Counted from the stretch's first letter, positions 10,102 to 21,024 are shown. The stretch is DNA of 64,000 nucleotides from Thiocystis violacea (GCF_016583575.1 NZ_NRRG01000009.1:1-64000); one strand, 5' to 3'. Made by a program: numbers and translations. The notes: generated by a model not told the origin, from the letters alone.

Positions 10102-11391
10102 TTAGCGTGGCGTTTCCGGATTCGTTGACGCGGATGCCGGCTCGTCTGACACGGCGGTTGTCGCTTCCCTGCGGTTCCTGGAGTCCGGACGGGCGGTCGT
10201 GGCCGGTGTCGTCGCGCCAAGCGTCAAGGCCGCCAGCGTTCCATCCTCCGCGTGAACGTAGAGGCGAGCGCCCACCACCAGTGGACGCGCGGTGATGCCA
10301 CTCTTGGCAACACGCGCGCGCCCGATGAGCCGGCCGTCGGATTTGTCGAGCAGGTGGAGATAGCCTTCGAGGTCGCCGACCAGAATCCGGTTGCCGATCA
10401 GCGCGGGTGCCGTGAGTCGACGATAGCGCAGTTGCTCCTGCTTCCAGCGACCCGCTCCGTCGGTGGCATTGGCGGCCCACAGAATGTCCTCGGAATCGGT
10501 CACGAACAGGCCGCTCTCGTCGGCCGCGATCCCGGCATGGGCCGAAAGCTCGCGACGCCACCGAACCTCGCCGCTGGCCAGGTCCACGGCGGCCAGGTCG
10601 CCATTGTAGGAACCCACATAGAGGGTATCGCCAATCAGGACCGGATCCGCGTCGATGTCGGCGATGCGCGCCAGTTCGGACCGCCCACTGGGGCGCGTGA
10701 CAACGACCTCCCAGATGGCCGTGCCATCGTTGGGATCGACCTTGACCAGCTTGCCGCCCGACAGGCCGACGACGACCCCGCTCTCGGCCAGCGTCGGCGT
10801 GCTGCTTCCACGCAGCGTCAGCACGGGTGGCGGATAGGCGACCCGCCAGAGTACCTTGCCGGTCGCCGCCTCCAGGCCATGGAGACTGTCGTCCAGGGTA
10901 TGCACCATGACCTTCCCGTCGGCGGTCAGGCGCGGGACGGACAGCACCTCGCTCCCCAGTTGGGCGCGCCAGAGTTCCTGCCCATCCCTGGTCGAGAAGG
11001 CCACCAGCTCGCCCTGACTGGTGCCCAGCACCAGTCGGTCGCCCAGGACATCGGGGCCGCCACTGAAGGCGAGGCTCGTCTCCCGCTGCCAGAGGACACG
11101 CCCGGAATCGGCCGCCAGGGCGACCAGCCGGCCCCGCGCGTCCGCGACATAGAGCTGACCGGCCGCGATGGCCGGCACCAGATAGAGACGACGCCCTTCG
11201 GTGCCGCGCGTGGGTCGCTGTGACCAGAGGGTGCTCAGGGCGGCCTCCTGAGAGATCGCGGGCAACTCCGAGGGCGGCGTCGGATCCTTTTCCTTGCCAA
11301 ACCAGGGGATGCTGCCGCAGCCGGCGAGTTGCGTGGCCAGCAGCATCAGGCCGAGACGCGCGGGCAGCGATCTGAGTTGGAGTCCCATCAT
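10102..11391 (-). CDS. bamB: Outer-membrane protein assembly lipoprotein BamB
   Basis: The 429-residue lipoprotein has a lipobox LAGC (Cys25) and an eight-bladed PQQ-type beta-propeller, seen as repeats of the type [22 protein letters not shown]. It is the non-essential scaffold of the BAM complex on the inner face of the outer membrane. The tail beyond about residue 395 is low-complexity. It is encoded between yfgM and der, the conserved neighbourhood. Confidence 0.96.
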   Translation of the reverse strand: MMGLQLRSLPARLGLMLLATQLAGCGSIPWFGKEKDPTPPSELPAISQEAALSTLWSQRPTRGTEGRRLYLVPAIAAGQLYVADARGRLVALAADSGRVLWQRETSLAFSGGPDVLGDRLVLGTSQGELVAFSTRDGQELWRAQLGSEVLSVPRLTADGKVMVHTLDDSLHGLEAATGKVLWRVAYPPPVLTLRGSSTPTLAESGVVVGLSGGKLVKVDPNDGTAIWEVVVTRPSGRSELARIADIDADPVLIGDTLYVGSYNGDLAAVDLASGEVRWRRELSAHAGIAADESGLFVTDSEDILWAANATDGAGRWKQEQLRYRRLTAPALIGNRILVGDLEGYLHLLDKSDGRLIGRARVAKSGITARPLVVGARLYVHAEDGTLAALTLGATTPATTARPDSRNRREATTAVSDEPASASTNPETPR

Positions 11392-11408
11392 GGCGGTTTC
11401 CGTGACGC

Positions 11409-12035
11409 CTAACCGGCGGCGGGTAGATTGTCGATCTTGAGACGGAGCAGTTGCGACAGACTGCTGCCTTGCTCGATCGCCTGCTGGTAGGCTGCGCGGG
11501 CCGCCGCCAGGTCACCACGCGCGACCGCGATATCTCCGCGCACGGCGGCGAACTCGCCGGCGAAGGCGGGGCTGGTGTCGTGTGCCTTGAGGGTCTTTTC
11601 GGCCTCGTCCAACTGGTTTTCCGAGACCTGGATGCGTGCCAGACGCAGCGCGGCGATGCGGGCCAGGGCCGGATCCGGCGCCTTGTCGATGACCGTCTGG
11701 AGGGAGGCCATCGCCTCGACCGGCTTACCCGCCATGTAGAGGGTCTTGGCGGCGACCAGTGATCCCAGGGCCGGATAAGGCGTCGAGCCGAATTCGTCCT
11801 GTAGCATCCCGGCTTGACTGGCGACCGCGTCGGGTTGATTGCCGGCGGCGTCGAGGAGCAGCTGCTCGAAGGCGATGGAAGCCTCGCTGGCCGTGCTCTC
11901 CTGGTGGCCGACCCAGAGACGCCAGCCAAAGATGGCGCCGATACCGATCGCGGCACCGGCGATGACGGATAGGCCATTGTCCTTCCACCATTTCTTGATG
12001 GCTTCGACCTTTTCCTCGTCGGTTTCGTAGTTCAC
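11409..12035 (-). CDS. yfgM: YfgM-type ancillary SecYEG translocon protein
   Basis: YfgM is a single-pass inner-membrane protein with a periplasmic TPR domain that works with PpiD at the Sec translocon. The preferred start is GTG at 12035, preceded by GGAG at 8 bases, giving the family-typical N-terminus VNYETDEEKVEAIKKWWKDN. A membrane helix follows (about residues 22-40, GLSVIAGAAIGIGAIFGWRL), then TPR-like helices to residue 208. The frame open upstream to 12131 adds 32 unlikely residues. Confidence 0.92.
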   Translation of the reverse strand: MNYETDEEKVEAIKKWWKDNGLSVIAGAAIGIGAIFGWRLWVGHQESTASEASIAFEQLLLDAAGNQPDAVASQAGMLQDEFGSTPYPALGSLVAAKTLYMAGKPVEAMASLQTVIDKAPDPALARIAALRLARIQVSENQLDEAEKTLKAHDTSPAFAGEFAAVRGDIAVARGDLAAARAAYQQAIEQGSSLSQLLRLKIDNLPAAG

Positions 12036-12185
12036 TGCATTGCTCCGTCGGATAGGCTCGGCGATCCAGGCGAACAGGCGGGTTTGACTGGATGGACCGC
12101 CGAGTTCCCGAGCGCTGGATCGTTCGCGCACATTATAGGGGGATCATGGAAAACGCCAATGAAACCAGATTTTTCCGGCACCGCG

Positions 12186-13448
12186 CTAGAGATGATCCGC
12201 GAGGAAAGCCGCCAGATCCTCCTGTCTCAGTTCGCGTTGTTCCGTCTCCTCGCGCAGATCCTTGACCCCGATGACCTCGCGCTCCAGTTCCCCGTCCCCC
12301 AGGACGAGCGCGAAGCGGGCGCCGCTCTTGTCGGCCTTCTTGAACTGACTCTTGAAGCTCCCGCCGCCACAGTGGCTCATGAGCCGCAGGCTTGGCAGGC
12401 CGTCGCGCAGCCGCTCGGCGATCCCAGGAGCCGCCGCTTGCGCGCTCTCGCCCACCGCGACCAGATAGGCGTCGATCCCCGGCTCGGAATGCAATCCGGT
12501 CAGCGCCATCAACTCCACCAGTCGCTCCAGACCCATCGCGAAGCCCACCGCCGGGGTCGAGCGGCCACCGAGCTGCTCGACCAGACCGTCATAGCGGCCG
12601 CCGGCGCAGACCGTGCCCTGGGCGCCGAGATCGTCCGTGATCCACTCGAAGACGGTGCGGTTGTAGTAATCCAACCCGCGCACCAGGCGGGGATTGATCC
12701 GGTAGGCGACGCCCGCCCGGTCGAGGTTTCGGCAAATGTGCTCGAAGTGCGACCGGGTCTCCTCGCCCAGATAATCCATGAGCGTCGGGGCGTCCGCCAC
12801 GATCCGCTGGGTCTCGGGATTCTTGGAGTCCAGGATCCGCAGCGGATTGCTCGCCAAGCGGCGCTGACTGTCCGCGTCGAGCTGGTCGGCATGCCGCGAG
12901 AGATAGGCCACCAACCGCTCGCGATAGATCTGACGCTCGGGCGCGTCACCCAGCGAATTGATCTCCAGGCGGAATCCATCGAGACCCAGGCCACGCCATA
13001 AGCGGGCGGTGAGCAGGATCAGCTCCAGGTCGATGTCGGGGCCGGTCAGGCCGAACGCCTCCACGCCGATCTGATGGAACTGCCGGTAACGCCCGCGCTG
13101 CGGGCGCTCGTAGCGGAACATCGGACCCCGGTACCAGAGCCTTCGCGGCTGAACCAGCAGACCATGCTCGATAGCCGCGCGCACGCAACTGGCCGTGCCC
13201 TCGGGCCGCAGACTGAGGCTGTCGCCATTGCGATCCTCGAAGCTGTACATCTCCTTCTCGACGATGTCCGTGACCTCGCCGATCGAACGCTTGAAGAGCT
13301 CGGTCACCTCGACCAGCGGAGTTCGGATCTCCGCATAGCCATAGGCGGACAGCACCTGGCGCGCGCTGTCCTCGAGGCGGTGCCAGATGGCGATGCGTTC
13401 CGGCAGGATGTCGTGCATCCCGCGGATGGCTTGGATGTATTTACTCAT
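12186..13448 (-). CDS. hisS: Histidyl-tRNA synthetase
   Basis: A class II aminoacyl-tRNA synthetase of 420 residues. Class II motif 2 contains the segment [19 protein letters not shown]. The histidine-specific motif [12 protein letters not shown] is present, and motif 3 contains [11 protein letters not shown]. The C-terminal anticodon-binding domain is present. It sits between rodZ and yfgM. In many gammaproteobacteria ispG lies between rodZ and hisS; here it does not (45-base gap). Confidence 0.97.
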   Translation of the reverse strand: MSKYIQAIRGMHDILPERIAIWHRLEDSARQVLSAYGYAEIRTPLVEVTELFKRSIGEVTDIVEKEMYSFEDRNGDSLSLRPEGTASCVRAAIEHGLLVQPRRLWYRGPMFRYERPQRGRYRQFHQIGVEAFGLTGPDIDLELILLTARLWRGLGLDGFRLEINSLGDAPERQIYRERLVAYLSRHADQLDADSQRRLASNPLRILDSKNPETQRIVADAPTLMDYLGEETRSHFEHICRNLDRAGVAYRINPRLVRGLDYYNRTVFEWITDDLGAQGTVCAGGRYDGLVEQLGGRSTPAVGFAMGLERLVELMALTGLHSEPGIDAYLVAVGESAQAAAPGIAERLRDGLPSLRLMSHCGGGSFKSQFKKADKSGARFALVLGDGELEREVIGVKDLREETEQRELRQEDLAAFLADHL

Positions 13449-13493
13449 GGGTGACGACGGGGAATCGGATCGGAGCGGACGGAGCCGGAACTA

Positions 13494-14501
13494 TCATTCC
13501 GAGACATTGGGATCGAGCGAGAACCGGGCCACGTTGCCCTGCGCGCGGCGATTGAGGTCGAAAACCTGGCCCGCGACAGACATCCGGGTCGCGGCGGCAT
13601 TGCCGATCACCAGTTTGTAGGGCGGCTGCCCCGTCAGCACGCGACGGTCCCCCGCACGCATCTCACCATTGAGCACGACCTTGCCATCCGCGCCACGCAC
13701 ATCCACCCAGGAGGCGCCGGTGAACTCCAGCACGACCTCCCGCGTGGGCGGCGACGCGGGTGGCTCCGGCTCGCTCGGAGCGGCCGCGTTCACCGCGGGC
13801 GCCGTCGCGAGGCTCGGGGCGGCGTCGGTCGGCGCGGTGGATGCCGGGGTCGAGTCGGGGCGGCGCAGCGGAATGGCCTCCGCCGGCACCGAGGCCGCCG
13901 AACCGAATGAATCGATGGGTGCGGTGACGGACGCTTCCGGGCGCTCGGTCCGAGATGACGGCCCGCGCGCCGAGTCACCCAGGAAGCCGGTCGGCTCCGC
14001 CTGGCCCGACGCCTCGGCGACACGCCCGCCTTCCGGATCGGAGAATCCGGACGAGGCCGTCGGCGACTCCTCGACCATCCGCCCCGACCACCAGAACACG
14101 ACCAGGGCGGACGCCATGCCGACCAGCGCGAGACCGATCAGCCAACCCCAGCGATTGCCGCCGGCGGAGGAACCTCCCGCCGATTGGGCCAGGGCCGTCA
14201 TCATTGGGATGTCTTGCGCGGGCACCAGGGAACGATAGGCGCCGATGATCGGCGCCGGATCGGCCCCGAGCAATCGCGCGTAGTTCCTGAGATAGCCAAC
14301 CACGAACACCGGAGACGGCAGGCTTTCGTAACGATCCTGCTCCATGGCCTCGACCACCGGCCGCACCAGATGGAGTTGCGCGGCAATCCGCTCGATATCG
14401 AGCCCGCGCGACTGACGCAGCGCCCGCAATTGGGCGCCGGGGCTGCCGGTGTGATCGACCGTGCCTTGGTCGTCCGGGCTGGTGGTATTCGATTGGCTCA
14501 T
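13494..14501 (-). CDS. rodZ: Cell-shape protein RodZ
   Basis: This 335-residue protein has the RodZ layout. A cytoplasmic helix-turn-helix lies at about residues 25-95 (GAQLRALRQSRGLDIERIAAQ, then YLRNYARLLG). A single membrane helix lies near residue 125 (GWLIGLALVGMASALVVFWW). A long Ala/Pro/Ser-rich periplasmic linker follows, then a C-terminal DUF4115-type beta domain with SWVDVRGADGKVV. RodZ links MreB to the elongasome. The ATG at 14501 gives the normal length; the frame upstream belongs to the pilW reading region. Confidence 0.92.
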   Translation of the reverse strand: MSQSNTTSPDDQGTVDHTGSPGAQLRALRQSRGLDIERIAAQLHLVRPVVEAMEQDRYESLPSPVFVVGYLRNYARLLGADPAPIIGAYRSLVPAQDIPMMTALAQSAGGSSAGGNRWGWLIGLALVGMASALVVFWWSGRMVEESPTASSGFSDPEGGRVAEASGQAEPTGFLGDSARGPSSRTERPEASVTAPIDSFGSAASVPAEAIPLRRPDSTPASTAPTDAAPSLATAPAVNAAAPSEPEPPASPPTREVVLEFTGASWVDVRGADGKVVLNGEMRAGDRRVLTGQPPYKLVIGNAAATRMSVAGQVFDLNRRAQGNVARFSLDPNVSE

Positions 14502-14515
14502 GGCAACGCGGCGTC

Positions 14516-15298
14516 CTACAGATCGCGGGGTTTCGGGGTTTCTGGGAAGCTCGTCTTCAACACCCCTTCGTAGTAGTCCGCGCGCTTGCGATTGCCGAGC
14601 TTGCGCTCGGCATCGGCGCCGACCCGCAGAGCGGTGCGGGAGACACTGGGCGAGGTGCGCGCCGTCTCGGGGTTGAAGTAACGGTCGATGTAATCCTTCG
14701 CGGCCTTGGCGTCCCCGCGCTTGAGCGCGAGTTCCGCCATATTGACCTGCGGCGCCCCATAGGCTCCGTTCGCCTGGATGGCCGCGCGGTAGTGAGTCTC
14801 GGCCTTCCTGGTATCGCCCGCCTCGACGGCGCAGTTCCCGGCGTTGGTCAGCGCGATCCAGGGGGTGGCATAGACGGGATTCGCCGCCGCCTTCAGGAAA
14901 TGGACGTCGGCTTCCGCGTACTTGCGCTGTCGGCACAGGAACGAGGCATAGGCGTTGAGAATGTCGGAATTGTTCGGCGCCAGCTTGACCGCCCGGTCGT
15001 AGTGCCTGGCCGCTTCGTCGGCCTGGTGCAACTCTTCCAGGAGAAAGGCCAGCCAGATGTGCGCGCGCGGGTATTTATCGTCTGCCTCGACCGCCTGTTG
15101 CGCGCGCCGGTAGGCCACCTCGGTCTGACCACGCGCGTAGTACTCTTCGGCCATCTTGACGTAGAGCTCGGCGGGACTGCCCTCGGGATCCAATCCCAGA
15201 TCCGCCTCCCCTTTGCGCGCGCTCGACTGTCCGCCGCAGGCAACCAGAAATAGGCAGAGGGCCAGAACCAATGCAAAACGGGGATCGCGCGCTGTCAT
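14516..15298 (-). CDS. pilW: Type IV pilus biogenesis/stability lipoprotein PilW (PilF)
   Basis: A 260-residue outer-membrane lipoprotein: signal peptide with lipobox LVAC (Cys21) followed by about six TPR repeats. It is the pilotin that helps the PilQ secretin multimerise. The conserved order rlmN-pilW-rodZ supports the call. The start overlaps the rlmN stop (ATGA at 15295-15298). Confidence 0.94.
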   Translation of the reverse strand: MTARDPRFALVLALCLFLVACGGQSSARKGEADLGLDPEGSPAELYVKMAEEYYARGQTEVAYRRAQQAVEADDKYPRAHIWLAFLLEELHQADEAARHYDRAVKLAPNNSDILNAYASFLCRQRKYAEADVHFLKAAANPVYATPWIALTNAGNCAVEAGDTRKAETHYRAAIQANGAYGAPQVNMAELALKRGDAKAAKDYIDRYFNPETARTSPSVSRTALRVGADAERKLGNRKRADYYEGVLKTSFPETPKPRDL

Positions 15299-16410
15299 CG
15301 TGAAGCCACCCTTTTGATTAACCCGACCGGCTCGTTCGTCTCGACCCGCACACGCCCGAGCCGCCCCGTCCGATCCTCGACACGGCCGACCAACTGTCCG
15401 CAGGCGGCCGAGATCTCGTCGCCGCGGGTCTTGCGAGTCATCGCGAAGATCCCGGAGCGCGCCAGCCGCGCCCGAAAGACCTCGATGCGCTCCAGAGGCG
15501 AGGTGCCGAAATCACTACCCGCGAAGGGGTTGAAGGGAATCAGATTGACCTTGGAAGGCACCCCCTCAAGCAGCCGAATCAGTTGCTTGGCGTGCGTCGG
15601 GCTGTCGTTGACGCCATCCAGCATCACGTATTCCCAGGTCACCTTACGGCGTTTGTCGTTGGCCACATACTGCTTGCACGCCGGAAGCAGCTCGGCGAGC
15701 GGATATTTCCGGTTGATCGGGACCAGTTCATCGCGCAGGGCATCATTGGGCGCGTGCAGCGATACCGCCAGCGAGACATCGCTGACCTCGCGCAGCCGAT
15801 GGATGTTCGGCACGATCCCAGAGGTGCTCAACGTCACCCGCTGCTTGGCGAGCATGTAGGCCAGATCGTCCTGCATGATTTCCATCGCCTTGACCACGGC
15901 CTCGAAATTGGCCAGCGGCTCGCCCATGCCCATCATCACCACGTTGGTGGGCGACCTGTCGAGCCGGCGCGCGGCCTGCCAGACCTGGCCGATGATCTCC
16001 GAGACACTCAGATTGCGATTGAAGCCCTGGCGCGCGGTCGCGCAGAAGGAGCAGTTCAGCGCGCAGCCGACCTGGGAGGAAACACAGATGGTGCTGCGCT
16101 TGCCCTCGGGGATGAACACAGTTTCGATCCGCTGTCCGTCGTGGAGTTCCATCACCCATTTATTGGTGCCGTCGGACGATGGATGCTCTTCGATGATACG
16201 CGGCAGCCGCATCTCAGTCGTTTCCGGCAGGACCAGACGGAGTGACTTGGGGAGATCGCTCATGGCGTCGTAATCGACCACGCCATGCTTGTGCATCCAC
16301 TTGAAGAGATTGCGTCCATGGAACGCCTTGAAACCGAGACCGACCACCAGCGCCTCGCAATCGGCGAGGTCCAGATCGAGCAGGTTGGTCTTGGTTTCGA
16401 TGGCGGTCAT
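15295..16410 (-). CDS. rlmN: Dual-specificity 23S rRNA/tRNA (adenine-C2) methyltransferase RlmN
   Basis: A radical-SAM enzyme that makes 2-methyladenosine at 23S rRNA A2503 and in some tRNAs. The CX3CX2C cluster motif is seen as CALNCSFC, and the methylated catalytic cysteine near the C-terminus is in SAACGQL. At 371 residues it has the normal length. The ATG at 16410 is chosen over an upstream open frame to 16611, which is Arg/Pro-rich and unlike the family. Confidence 0.96.
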   Translation of the reverse strand: MTAIETKTNLLDLDLADCEALVVGLGFKAFHGRNLFKWMHKHGVVDYDAMSDLPKSLRLVLPETTEMRLPRIIEEHPSSDGTNKWVMELHDGQRIETVFIPEGKRSTICVSSQVGCALNCSFCATARQGFNRNLSVSEIIGQVWQAARRLDRSPTNVVMMGMGEPLANFEAVVKAMEIMQDDLAYMLAKQRVTLSTSGIVPNIHRLREVSDVSLAVSLHAPNDALRDELVPINRKYPLAELLPACKQYVANDKRRKVTWEYVMLDGVNDSPTHAKQLIRLLEGVPSKVNLIPFNPFAGSDFGTSPLERIEVFRARLARSGIFAMTRKTRGDEISAACGQLVGRVEDRTGRLGRVRVETNEPVGLIKRVASR

Positions 16411-16423
16411 GAAGGTCTCTGGT

Positions 16424-16852
16424 TCAGCGGGTGCGCGGGCAGACGCCTTCCGGGAAGAAAAAGGCGATCTCGACCGCCGCGTTCTCGGCGGAATCCGAGC
16501 CGTGCGCCGCGTTCTCGGTGAAGGAATCCGCGAAATCGGCGCGAATGGTGCCGGGGGCGGCGTTAGCCGGATTGGTCGCGCCCATGATGTCACGATTCTT
16601 GGTGACGGCATCCTCGCCTTCCAATACCTGGACCATCACCGGCCCCGAAATCATGAAGTCGACCAGTTCGTCGAAGAAGGGCTTGCCCTGATGGATGGCA
16701 TAGAAGGCGCACCCCTGCTCGCGGTTCATGTGAAGCATGCGGGCGGCGACGATGCGCAGCCCGGCGGCCTCGAATCGGCCGAGGATGGCGCCGATGGCGT
16801 CCTTGGCGACGGCGTTCGGCTTGATGATGGAAAGGGTGCGCTCGATAGCCAT
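16424..16852 (-). CDS. ndk: Nucleoside diphosphate kinase
   Basis: Ndk balances nucleoside triphosphate pools. The 142-residue protein has the active-site motif NAAHGSDS with the phospho-accepting His117. The N-terminus [15 protein letters not shown] is canonical. It is the first gene of the leftward ndk-rlmN-pilW-rodZ-hisS-yfgM-bamB-der cluster. Confidence 0.97.
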   Translation of the reverse strand: MAIERTLSIIKPNAVAKDAIGAILGRFEAAGLRIVAARMLHMNREQGCAFYAIHQGKPFFDELVDFMISGPVMVQVLEGEDAVTKNRDIMGATNPANAAPGTIRADFADSFTENAAHGSDSAENAAVEIAFFFPEGVCPRTR

Positions 16853-17151
16853 GCGGGCTCCTGCTGGGGCGTTGATAGAGGGTGAAGGGTTGAGGCGGAG
16901 CGATGTCGGGAGACGGCCGAACCCCAAGTCCGAACGACAGTCCGGCGGCGGGGATCATCGACTTCCATAACAGGTCAACCCGCAAGTCTAATCGTAGCCG
17001 CTTGGGCGGGCAATGCCCGCGATGGGCGCTCGGATACCAATCGAGTCCCTGTCGGCACGGATCAAGCCAAGTTCCGACCGAACACGAACGCGGACCCTCC
17101 CTAGCCGAACGGGCATGCCAGGGATACCGCCAACGCCGAAACAGGCCGTCA

Positions 17152-17165
17152 TTGAGATTTATCAT
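17152..17165. promoter_or_regulatory. FNR-like palindrome upstream of the hydrogenase operon
   Basis: TTGAG-ATTT-ATCAT matches the FNR consensus TTGAT-N4-ATCAA at 8 of 10 positions. It lies about 50 bases upstream of the sigma-54-like promoter and 155 bases before hupS. Oxygen control of hydrogenase genes by FNR is known in purple sulfur bacteria, but this site is only a sequence match. Confidence 0.4.
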
Positions 17166-17208
17166 TGACGCCCGTCAGCAGACGCAAGCCAAAGATCCTT
17201 GATGTGAT

Positions 17209-17224
17209 GGCCCGATCGATGCTT
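17209..17224 (+). promoter_or_regulatory. Sigma-54-type -24/-12 promoter candidate for hupS
   Basis: TGGCCCGATCGATGCT matches the consensus TGGCACG-N4-TTGCW except at two positions, with the invariant GG and GC at the right spacing. Transcription would begin near 17236, leaving a leader of about 85 bases. hup operons of proteobacteria are often sigma-54-dependent through HupR. Confidence 0.6.
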
Positions 17225-17319
17225 CAATTAATTCCCTAGCATTTTTAGGAGAATGGATCGTCCGATCGTACCGGCCGAACGGCCGCCCAATCGGCTGGTG
17301 ATCACAATCGAGGCATAAG

Positions 17320-18417
17320 ATGGCAACCACCGAAACCTTCTACGAGGTGATGCGCCGGCAGGGGATCAGCCGGCGGAGCTTCCTCAAGTATTGCAGCCTG
17401 ACGGCGACGGCGCTGGGGCTGGCGCCGTCCTTCGCGGGCACGATCGCCCAGGCCATGGAGACCAAGCCGCGAACACCGGTCATCTGGCTGCATGGCCTGG
17501 AGTGCACCTGCTGCTCCGAGTCCTTCATCCGCTCCGCCCACCCGCTGGTATCGGACGTGGTGCTCTCCATGATCTCGCTGGACTATGACGATGTGCTCAT
17601 GGCCTCCGCGGGGCATCAGGCGGAGGCGATCCTCGATGAGATCCGCCTCAAGTACAAAGGCCAATACATCCTGGCGGTGGAGGGCAATCCGCCGCTCAAC
17701 CAGGACGGCATGAGTTGCATCATCGGCGGCCGACCCTTCGTCGAGCAGTTGAAGGAAGTCGCGGCCGACTGCAAGGCCGTCATTTCCTGGGGTTCCTGCG
17801 CCTCCTGGGGCTGCGTGCAGGCGGCCCATCCGAATCCGACCCAGGCGGTGCCGGTGCACAAGGTCATCACCGACAAGCCGATCATCAAGGTACCGGGCTG
17901 TCCGCCGATCGCCGAGGTCATGACCGGCGTCATCACCTACATGCTCACCTTCGACCGCCTCCCGGAGTTGGACCGTCAGGGCCGTCCCAAGATGTTCTAC
18001 GGCCAGCGCATCCACGACAAATGCTACCGCCGCCCACACTTCGACGCCGGTCAGTTCGTCGAGGACTGGGACGACGAGGGCGCGCGCAAGGGCTATTGCC
18101 TCTACAAGATGGGCTGCAAGGGCCCGACCACCTATAACGCCTGCTCCACCACCCGCTGGAACAATGGGGTCTCCTTCCCCATCCAGTCCGGCCACGGCTG
18201 TATCGGCTGCTCCGAGGACGGCTTCTGGGATAAGGGCAGTTTCTACGATCACGTCACCAACACCAACGTCTTTGGCATCGAGGCGAACGCCGACAAGGTC
18301 GGGATCGCGGCGGCCGGCACGGTTGGCGCGGCGATCGCAGCCCACGCGGCGGCGAGCGCCATCCAGCGCATCAAGCAGCGAGCCGGCGAGCATCACGAGG
18401 AGAATGACCAGACATGA
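17320..18417 (+). CDS. hupS: Uptake [NiFe]-hydrogenase small subunit HupS
   Basis: The Fe-S electron-transfer subunit, 365 residues. A twin-arginine signal (RRSFLK, residues 18-23, then a hydrophobic stretch ending AQA) directs the folded heterodimer to the periplasmic face. Cluster ligands are seen in LECTCCSES (proximal), GSCASWG, VPGCPP, the segment [17 protein letters not shown] and GCIGCSED. The C-terminus has a weakly hydrophobic Ala-rich stretch that usually anchors to HupC. The ATG lies 3 bases before hupL (ATGA overlap at the stop). The group is the membrane-bound respiratory type (group 1d-like). Confidence 0.97.
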   Translation: MATTETFYEVMRRQGISRRSFLKYCSLTATALGLAPSFAGTIAQAMETKPRTPVIWLHGLECTCCSESFIRSAHPLVSDVVLSMISLDYDDVLMASAGHQAEAILDEIRLKYKGQYILAVEGNPPLNQDGMSCIIGGRPFVEQLKEVAADCKAVISWGSCASWGCVQAAHPNPTQAVPVHKVITDKPIIKVPGCPPIAEVMTGVITYMLTFDRLPELDRQGRPKMFYGQRIHDKCYRRPHFDAGQFVEDWDDEGARKGYCLYKMGCKGPTTYNACSTTRWNNGVSFPIQSGHGCIGCSEDGFWDKGSFYDHVTNTNVFGIEANADKVGIAAAGTVGAAIAAHAAASAIQRIKQRAGEHHEENDQT

Positions 18418-20204
18418 GCGTCCAGACACCGAACGGCTTCCAGCTCGACACCTCGGGGCGGCGCATCGTCGTCGACCCGGTGACCCGCATCGAGGGTCAC
18501 ATGCGCTGCGAGGTCAATCTCGACGAGAACAACGTCATCCGCAACGCCGTCTCCACCGGCACCATGTGGCGCGGTCTGGAGGTCATCCTGCGCGGTCGCG
18601 ATCCGCGCGACGCCTGGGCCTTCACGGAGCGGATCTGCGGCGTCTGCACCGGCACCCACGCCCTGACCTCGGTGCGGGCGGTCGAGGACGCGCTCGGGAT
18701 CGCGATCCCGGAAAACGCCAACTCCATCCGCAATATCATGCAGTTGACACTCTATGCCCATGACCATCTGGTGCATTTCTATCATCTGCATGCGCTCGAC
18801 TGGGTGGACGTGGTCTCGGCGCTCAAGGCCGATCCCAAGGCGACCTCGGCACTGGCGCAGTCCATTTCGGACTGGCCGCTGTCCTCGCCGGGCTATTTCC
18901 GCGACGTGCAAAACCGGATCAAGCGGTTCGTGGAGTCCGGCCAGCTTGGTCCCTTCATGAACGGCTACTGGGGCAATCCGGCCTACCGGCTGCCGCCCGA
19001 GGCCAATCTGATGGCGGTCACCCACTATCTGGAGGCGCTCGATTTCCAGAAGGAAATCGTCAAGATCCATACCATCTATGGGGGCAAGAACCCGCATCCG
19101 AACTGGCTGGTCGGCGGCGTGCCCTGCGCGATCAACGTGCATGACACGGGCGCGGTGGGCGCGGTCAACATGGAGCGCTTGAACCAGGTCTCCTCCATCA
19201 TCGACCGCACCATCGAGTTTATCGACAAGGTCTATCTCCCCGACCTGATGGCGATCGCCTCCTTCTATAAGGACTGGACCCATGGGGGCGGACTGAGCAG
19301 CCAGGCGGTGCTTTCCTATGGGGACATCCCGGATCGCGCCAACGACGACTCGGCGGCCAATCAGATGCTCCCGCGTGGCGCCATCATCAACGGTAACCTC
19401 AATGAGGTCCATGACGTGGATCTGCGCGATCCGGACGAGATCCAGGAGTTCGTCGCGCACTCCTGGTTCCAATACAAGGACGAGTCGCGGGGGCTGCACC
19501 CCTGGGACGGCGTCACCGAGCCCAACTTCGTGCTCGGCCCCAACGCCAAGGGAACGCGGACCCGGATCGAGGAGATCGACGAAGGCGCCAAGTACAGTTG
19601 GATCAAAGCCCCGCGCTGGCGCGGTCACGCCATGGAGGTCGGCCCCCTGGCGCGCTACATCATCGGCTACGCCAAGGGAATCCCGGAGTTCAAGGAGCCG
19701 GTCGAGAAGGTGCTGACCGACCTGGGACTGCCGCTGCCGGCGCTCTTCTCCACCCTGGGGCGCACCGCCGCGCGCGGACTGGAAGGCTCCTGGGCGGCGC
19801 ACAGGATGCGCTATTTCCAGGACAAGCTGATGGCCAGTCTCAAGGCCGGCGACAGCCACACGGCCAACATCGAGAAGTGGGATCCCAAGACCTGGCCCAA
19901 GGAGGCGAGGGGGGTCGGAACGACCGAGGCCCCACGCGGAGCTCTCGGTCACTGGATCGTCATCAAGAACGGCAAGATCGACAACTACCAGGCCGTGGTT
20001 CCCACCACCTGGAACGGCTCCCCGCGCGACCCGGCGGGCAACATCGGCGCTTTCGAGGCGGCCCTGATGAATACGCCTGTGGCGGTGGCCGATCAGCCGC
20101 TGGAGATCCTGCGCACCCTGCACAGCTTCGACCCCTGCCTGGCCTGCTCGACGCACGTCATGAGCCCGGATGGCGAGGAGCTGACGCGGGTGAAGGTTCG
20201 ATAA
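18414..20204 (+). CDS. hupL: Uptake [NiFe]-hydrogenase large subunit HupL
   Basis: The catalytic subunit, 596 residues, carries the NiFe(CN)2CO site. The L1 motif [10 protein letters not shown] (Cys75, Cys78) and the C-terminal L5 motif DPCLACSTH supply the four nickel ligands. Fifteen residues after the final His ([15 protein letters not shown]) are the extension expected to be removed by the HupD protease after nickel insertion. It overlaps hupS by 4 bases. Together HupSL oxidise H2 and pass electrons to the quinone pool through HupC. Confidence 0.98.
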   Translation: MSVQTPNGFQLDTSGRRIVVDPVTRIEGHMRCEVNLDENNVIRNAVSTGTMWRGLEVILRGRDPRDAWAFTERICGVCTGTHALTSVRAVEDALGIAIPENANSIRNIMQLTLYAHDHLVHFYHLHALDWVDVVSALKADPKATSALAQSISDWPLSSPGYFRDVQNRIKRFVESGQLGPFMNGYWGNPAYRLPPEANLMAVTHYLEALDFQKEIVKIHTIYGGKNPHPNWLVGGVPCAINVHDTGAVGAVNMERLNQVSSIIDRTIEFIDKVYLPDLMAIASFYKDWTHGGGLSSQAVLSYGDIPDRANDDSAANQMLPRGAIINGNLNEVHDVDLRDPDEIQEFVAHSWFQYKDESRGLHPWDGVTEPNFVLGPNAKGTRTRIEEIDEGAKYSWIKAPRWRGHAMEVGPLARYIIGYAKGIPEFKEPVEKVLTDLGLPLPALFSTLGRTAARGLEGSWAAHRMRYFQDKLMASLKAGDSHTANIEKWDPKTWPKEARGVGTTEAPRGALGHWIVIKNGKIDNYQAVVPTTWNGSPRDPAGNIGAFEAALMNTPVAVADQPLEILRTLHSFDPCLACSTHVMSPDGEELTRVKVR

Positions 20205-20208
20205 GAGG

Positions 20209-20308
20209 TATCAGGTGTCAGGTATCAGTTGTCAGATGTCAGGAAAGACACGGGGCCTCCGGCCGTGACGCGCTCGACTGACAACTGACAACCGACAACT
20301 GACAACTT
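20209..20308. repeat. Degenerate TGTCAG-type repeat forming a large hairpin in the hupL-hupC gap
   Basis: The left arm (20209-20243) repeats TATCAGGTGTCAGG / TATCAGTTGTCAG. The right arm (20277-20308) repeats CTGACAACTGACAA in inverse complement. The arms can pair across a 33-base GC-rich loop. The hairpin would separate hupSL from hupC in the mRNA and could set their relative amounts. Confidence 0.75.
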
Positions 20309-20331
20309 CTTCCCCCTCGGAGGCTGAAATC

Positions 20332-21024
20332 ATGTACACCGGCGTTCCAACGGTCAAACGCACCGCCGTTTACGTCTATCAAACCCCCGTGCGAATCTGG
20401 CACTGGGTCAATGCACTCTCCATCACCGTCCTGGCGGTGACCGGCTACCTGATCGGGAGCCCGCTTCCGACCCTGCCCGGAGAGGCCAGCGATCACTATT
20501 TGATGGGCTATATCCGCTTCTTCCATTTCGCGGCGGCCTATGTCTTCCTGGTCGGCTTCCTGTTCCGGATCTACTGGGCGTTCGTAGGGAATTCCTACTC
20601 CCATCAGTTGTTCACCCTGCCCTTCTGGCGCCGGAGATTCTGGAGCGAACTGCTTCACGAGGTGCGCTGGTACGCCTTCCAGGAGCCGGAGCCGCGCAAG
20701 TACGTCGGCCACAATCCGCTCGCGCACCTCTTCATGGTGGTCATCATTACGGTCGGTGGACTGGTGATGATCGTCACCGGGCTCGCGCTCTATTCCGAGC
20801 AGACCGGACTGGGGAGCTGGCCGGACGCGCTCTTCGGCTGGGTCATCCCCTTCGTCGGACAGAGTCAGGACGTGCGCATGTGGCATCACTGGGGCATGTG
20901 GGTCATCGTCGTGTTCGTGATGCTGCACGTCTACACCGCCATCCGCGAGGACATCATGTCCCGTCAGAGCCTCATCAGTACCATGGTCAGTGGCTGGCGC
21001 ATGTTCAAGGATGACCGCCCGTGA
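20332..21024 (+). CDS. hupC: Ni/Fe-hydrogenase b-type cytochrome subunit HupC
   Basis: A 230-residue di-haem cytochrome b with four membrane helices that anchors HupSL and reduces quinone. The first helix begins VRIWHWVNALSITVL with a haem-ligand His. Further His residues lie in the second helix (IRFFHFAAAYVFLVGF) and fourth helix (WHHWGMWVIVVFVMLHVYTA). The ATG follows CGGAGG. The hydrophobic C-terminal YTAIREDIMSRQS is typical of HupC. Confidence 0.96.
   Translation: MYTGVPTVKRTAVYVYQTPVRIWHWVNALSITVLAVTGYLIGSPLPTLPGEASDHYLMGYIRFFHFAAAYVFLVGFLFRIYWAFVGNSYSHQLFTLPFWRRRFWSELLHEVRWYAFQEPEPRKYVGHNPLAHLFMVVIITVGGLVMIVTGLALYSEQTGLGSWPDALFGWVIPFVGQSQDVRMWHHWGMWVIVVFVMLHVYTAIREDIMSRQSLISTMVSGWRMFKDDRP

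Noticed and set aside
17253-17318. A 21-codon ORF ending 1 base before hupS, after AGGAG
   Set aside because: AGGAG is only one base from the ATG, too close for good initiation, and no relatives can be checked. The encoded peptide has no recognisable leader features.
17302-20156. Long minus-strand ORFs opposite hupS and hupL
   Set aside because: Codon-bias shadows of hydrogenase genes, rich in Arg, His and Asp.
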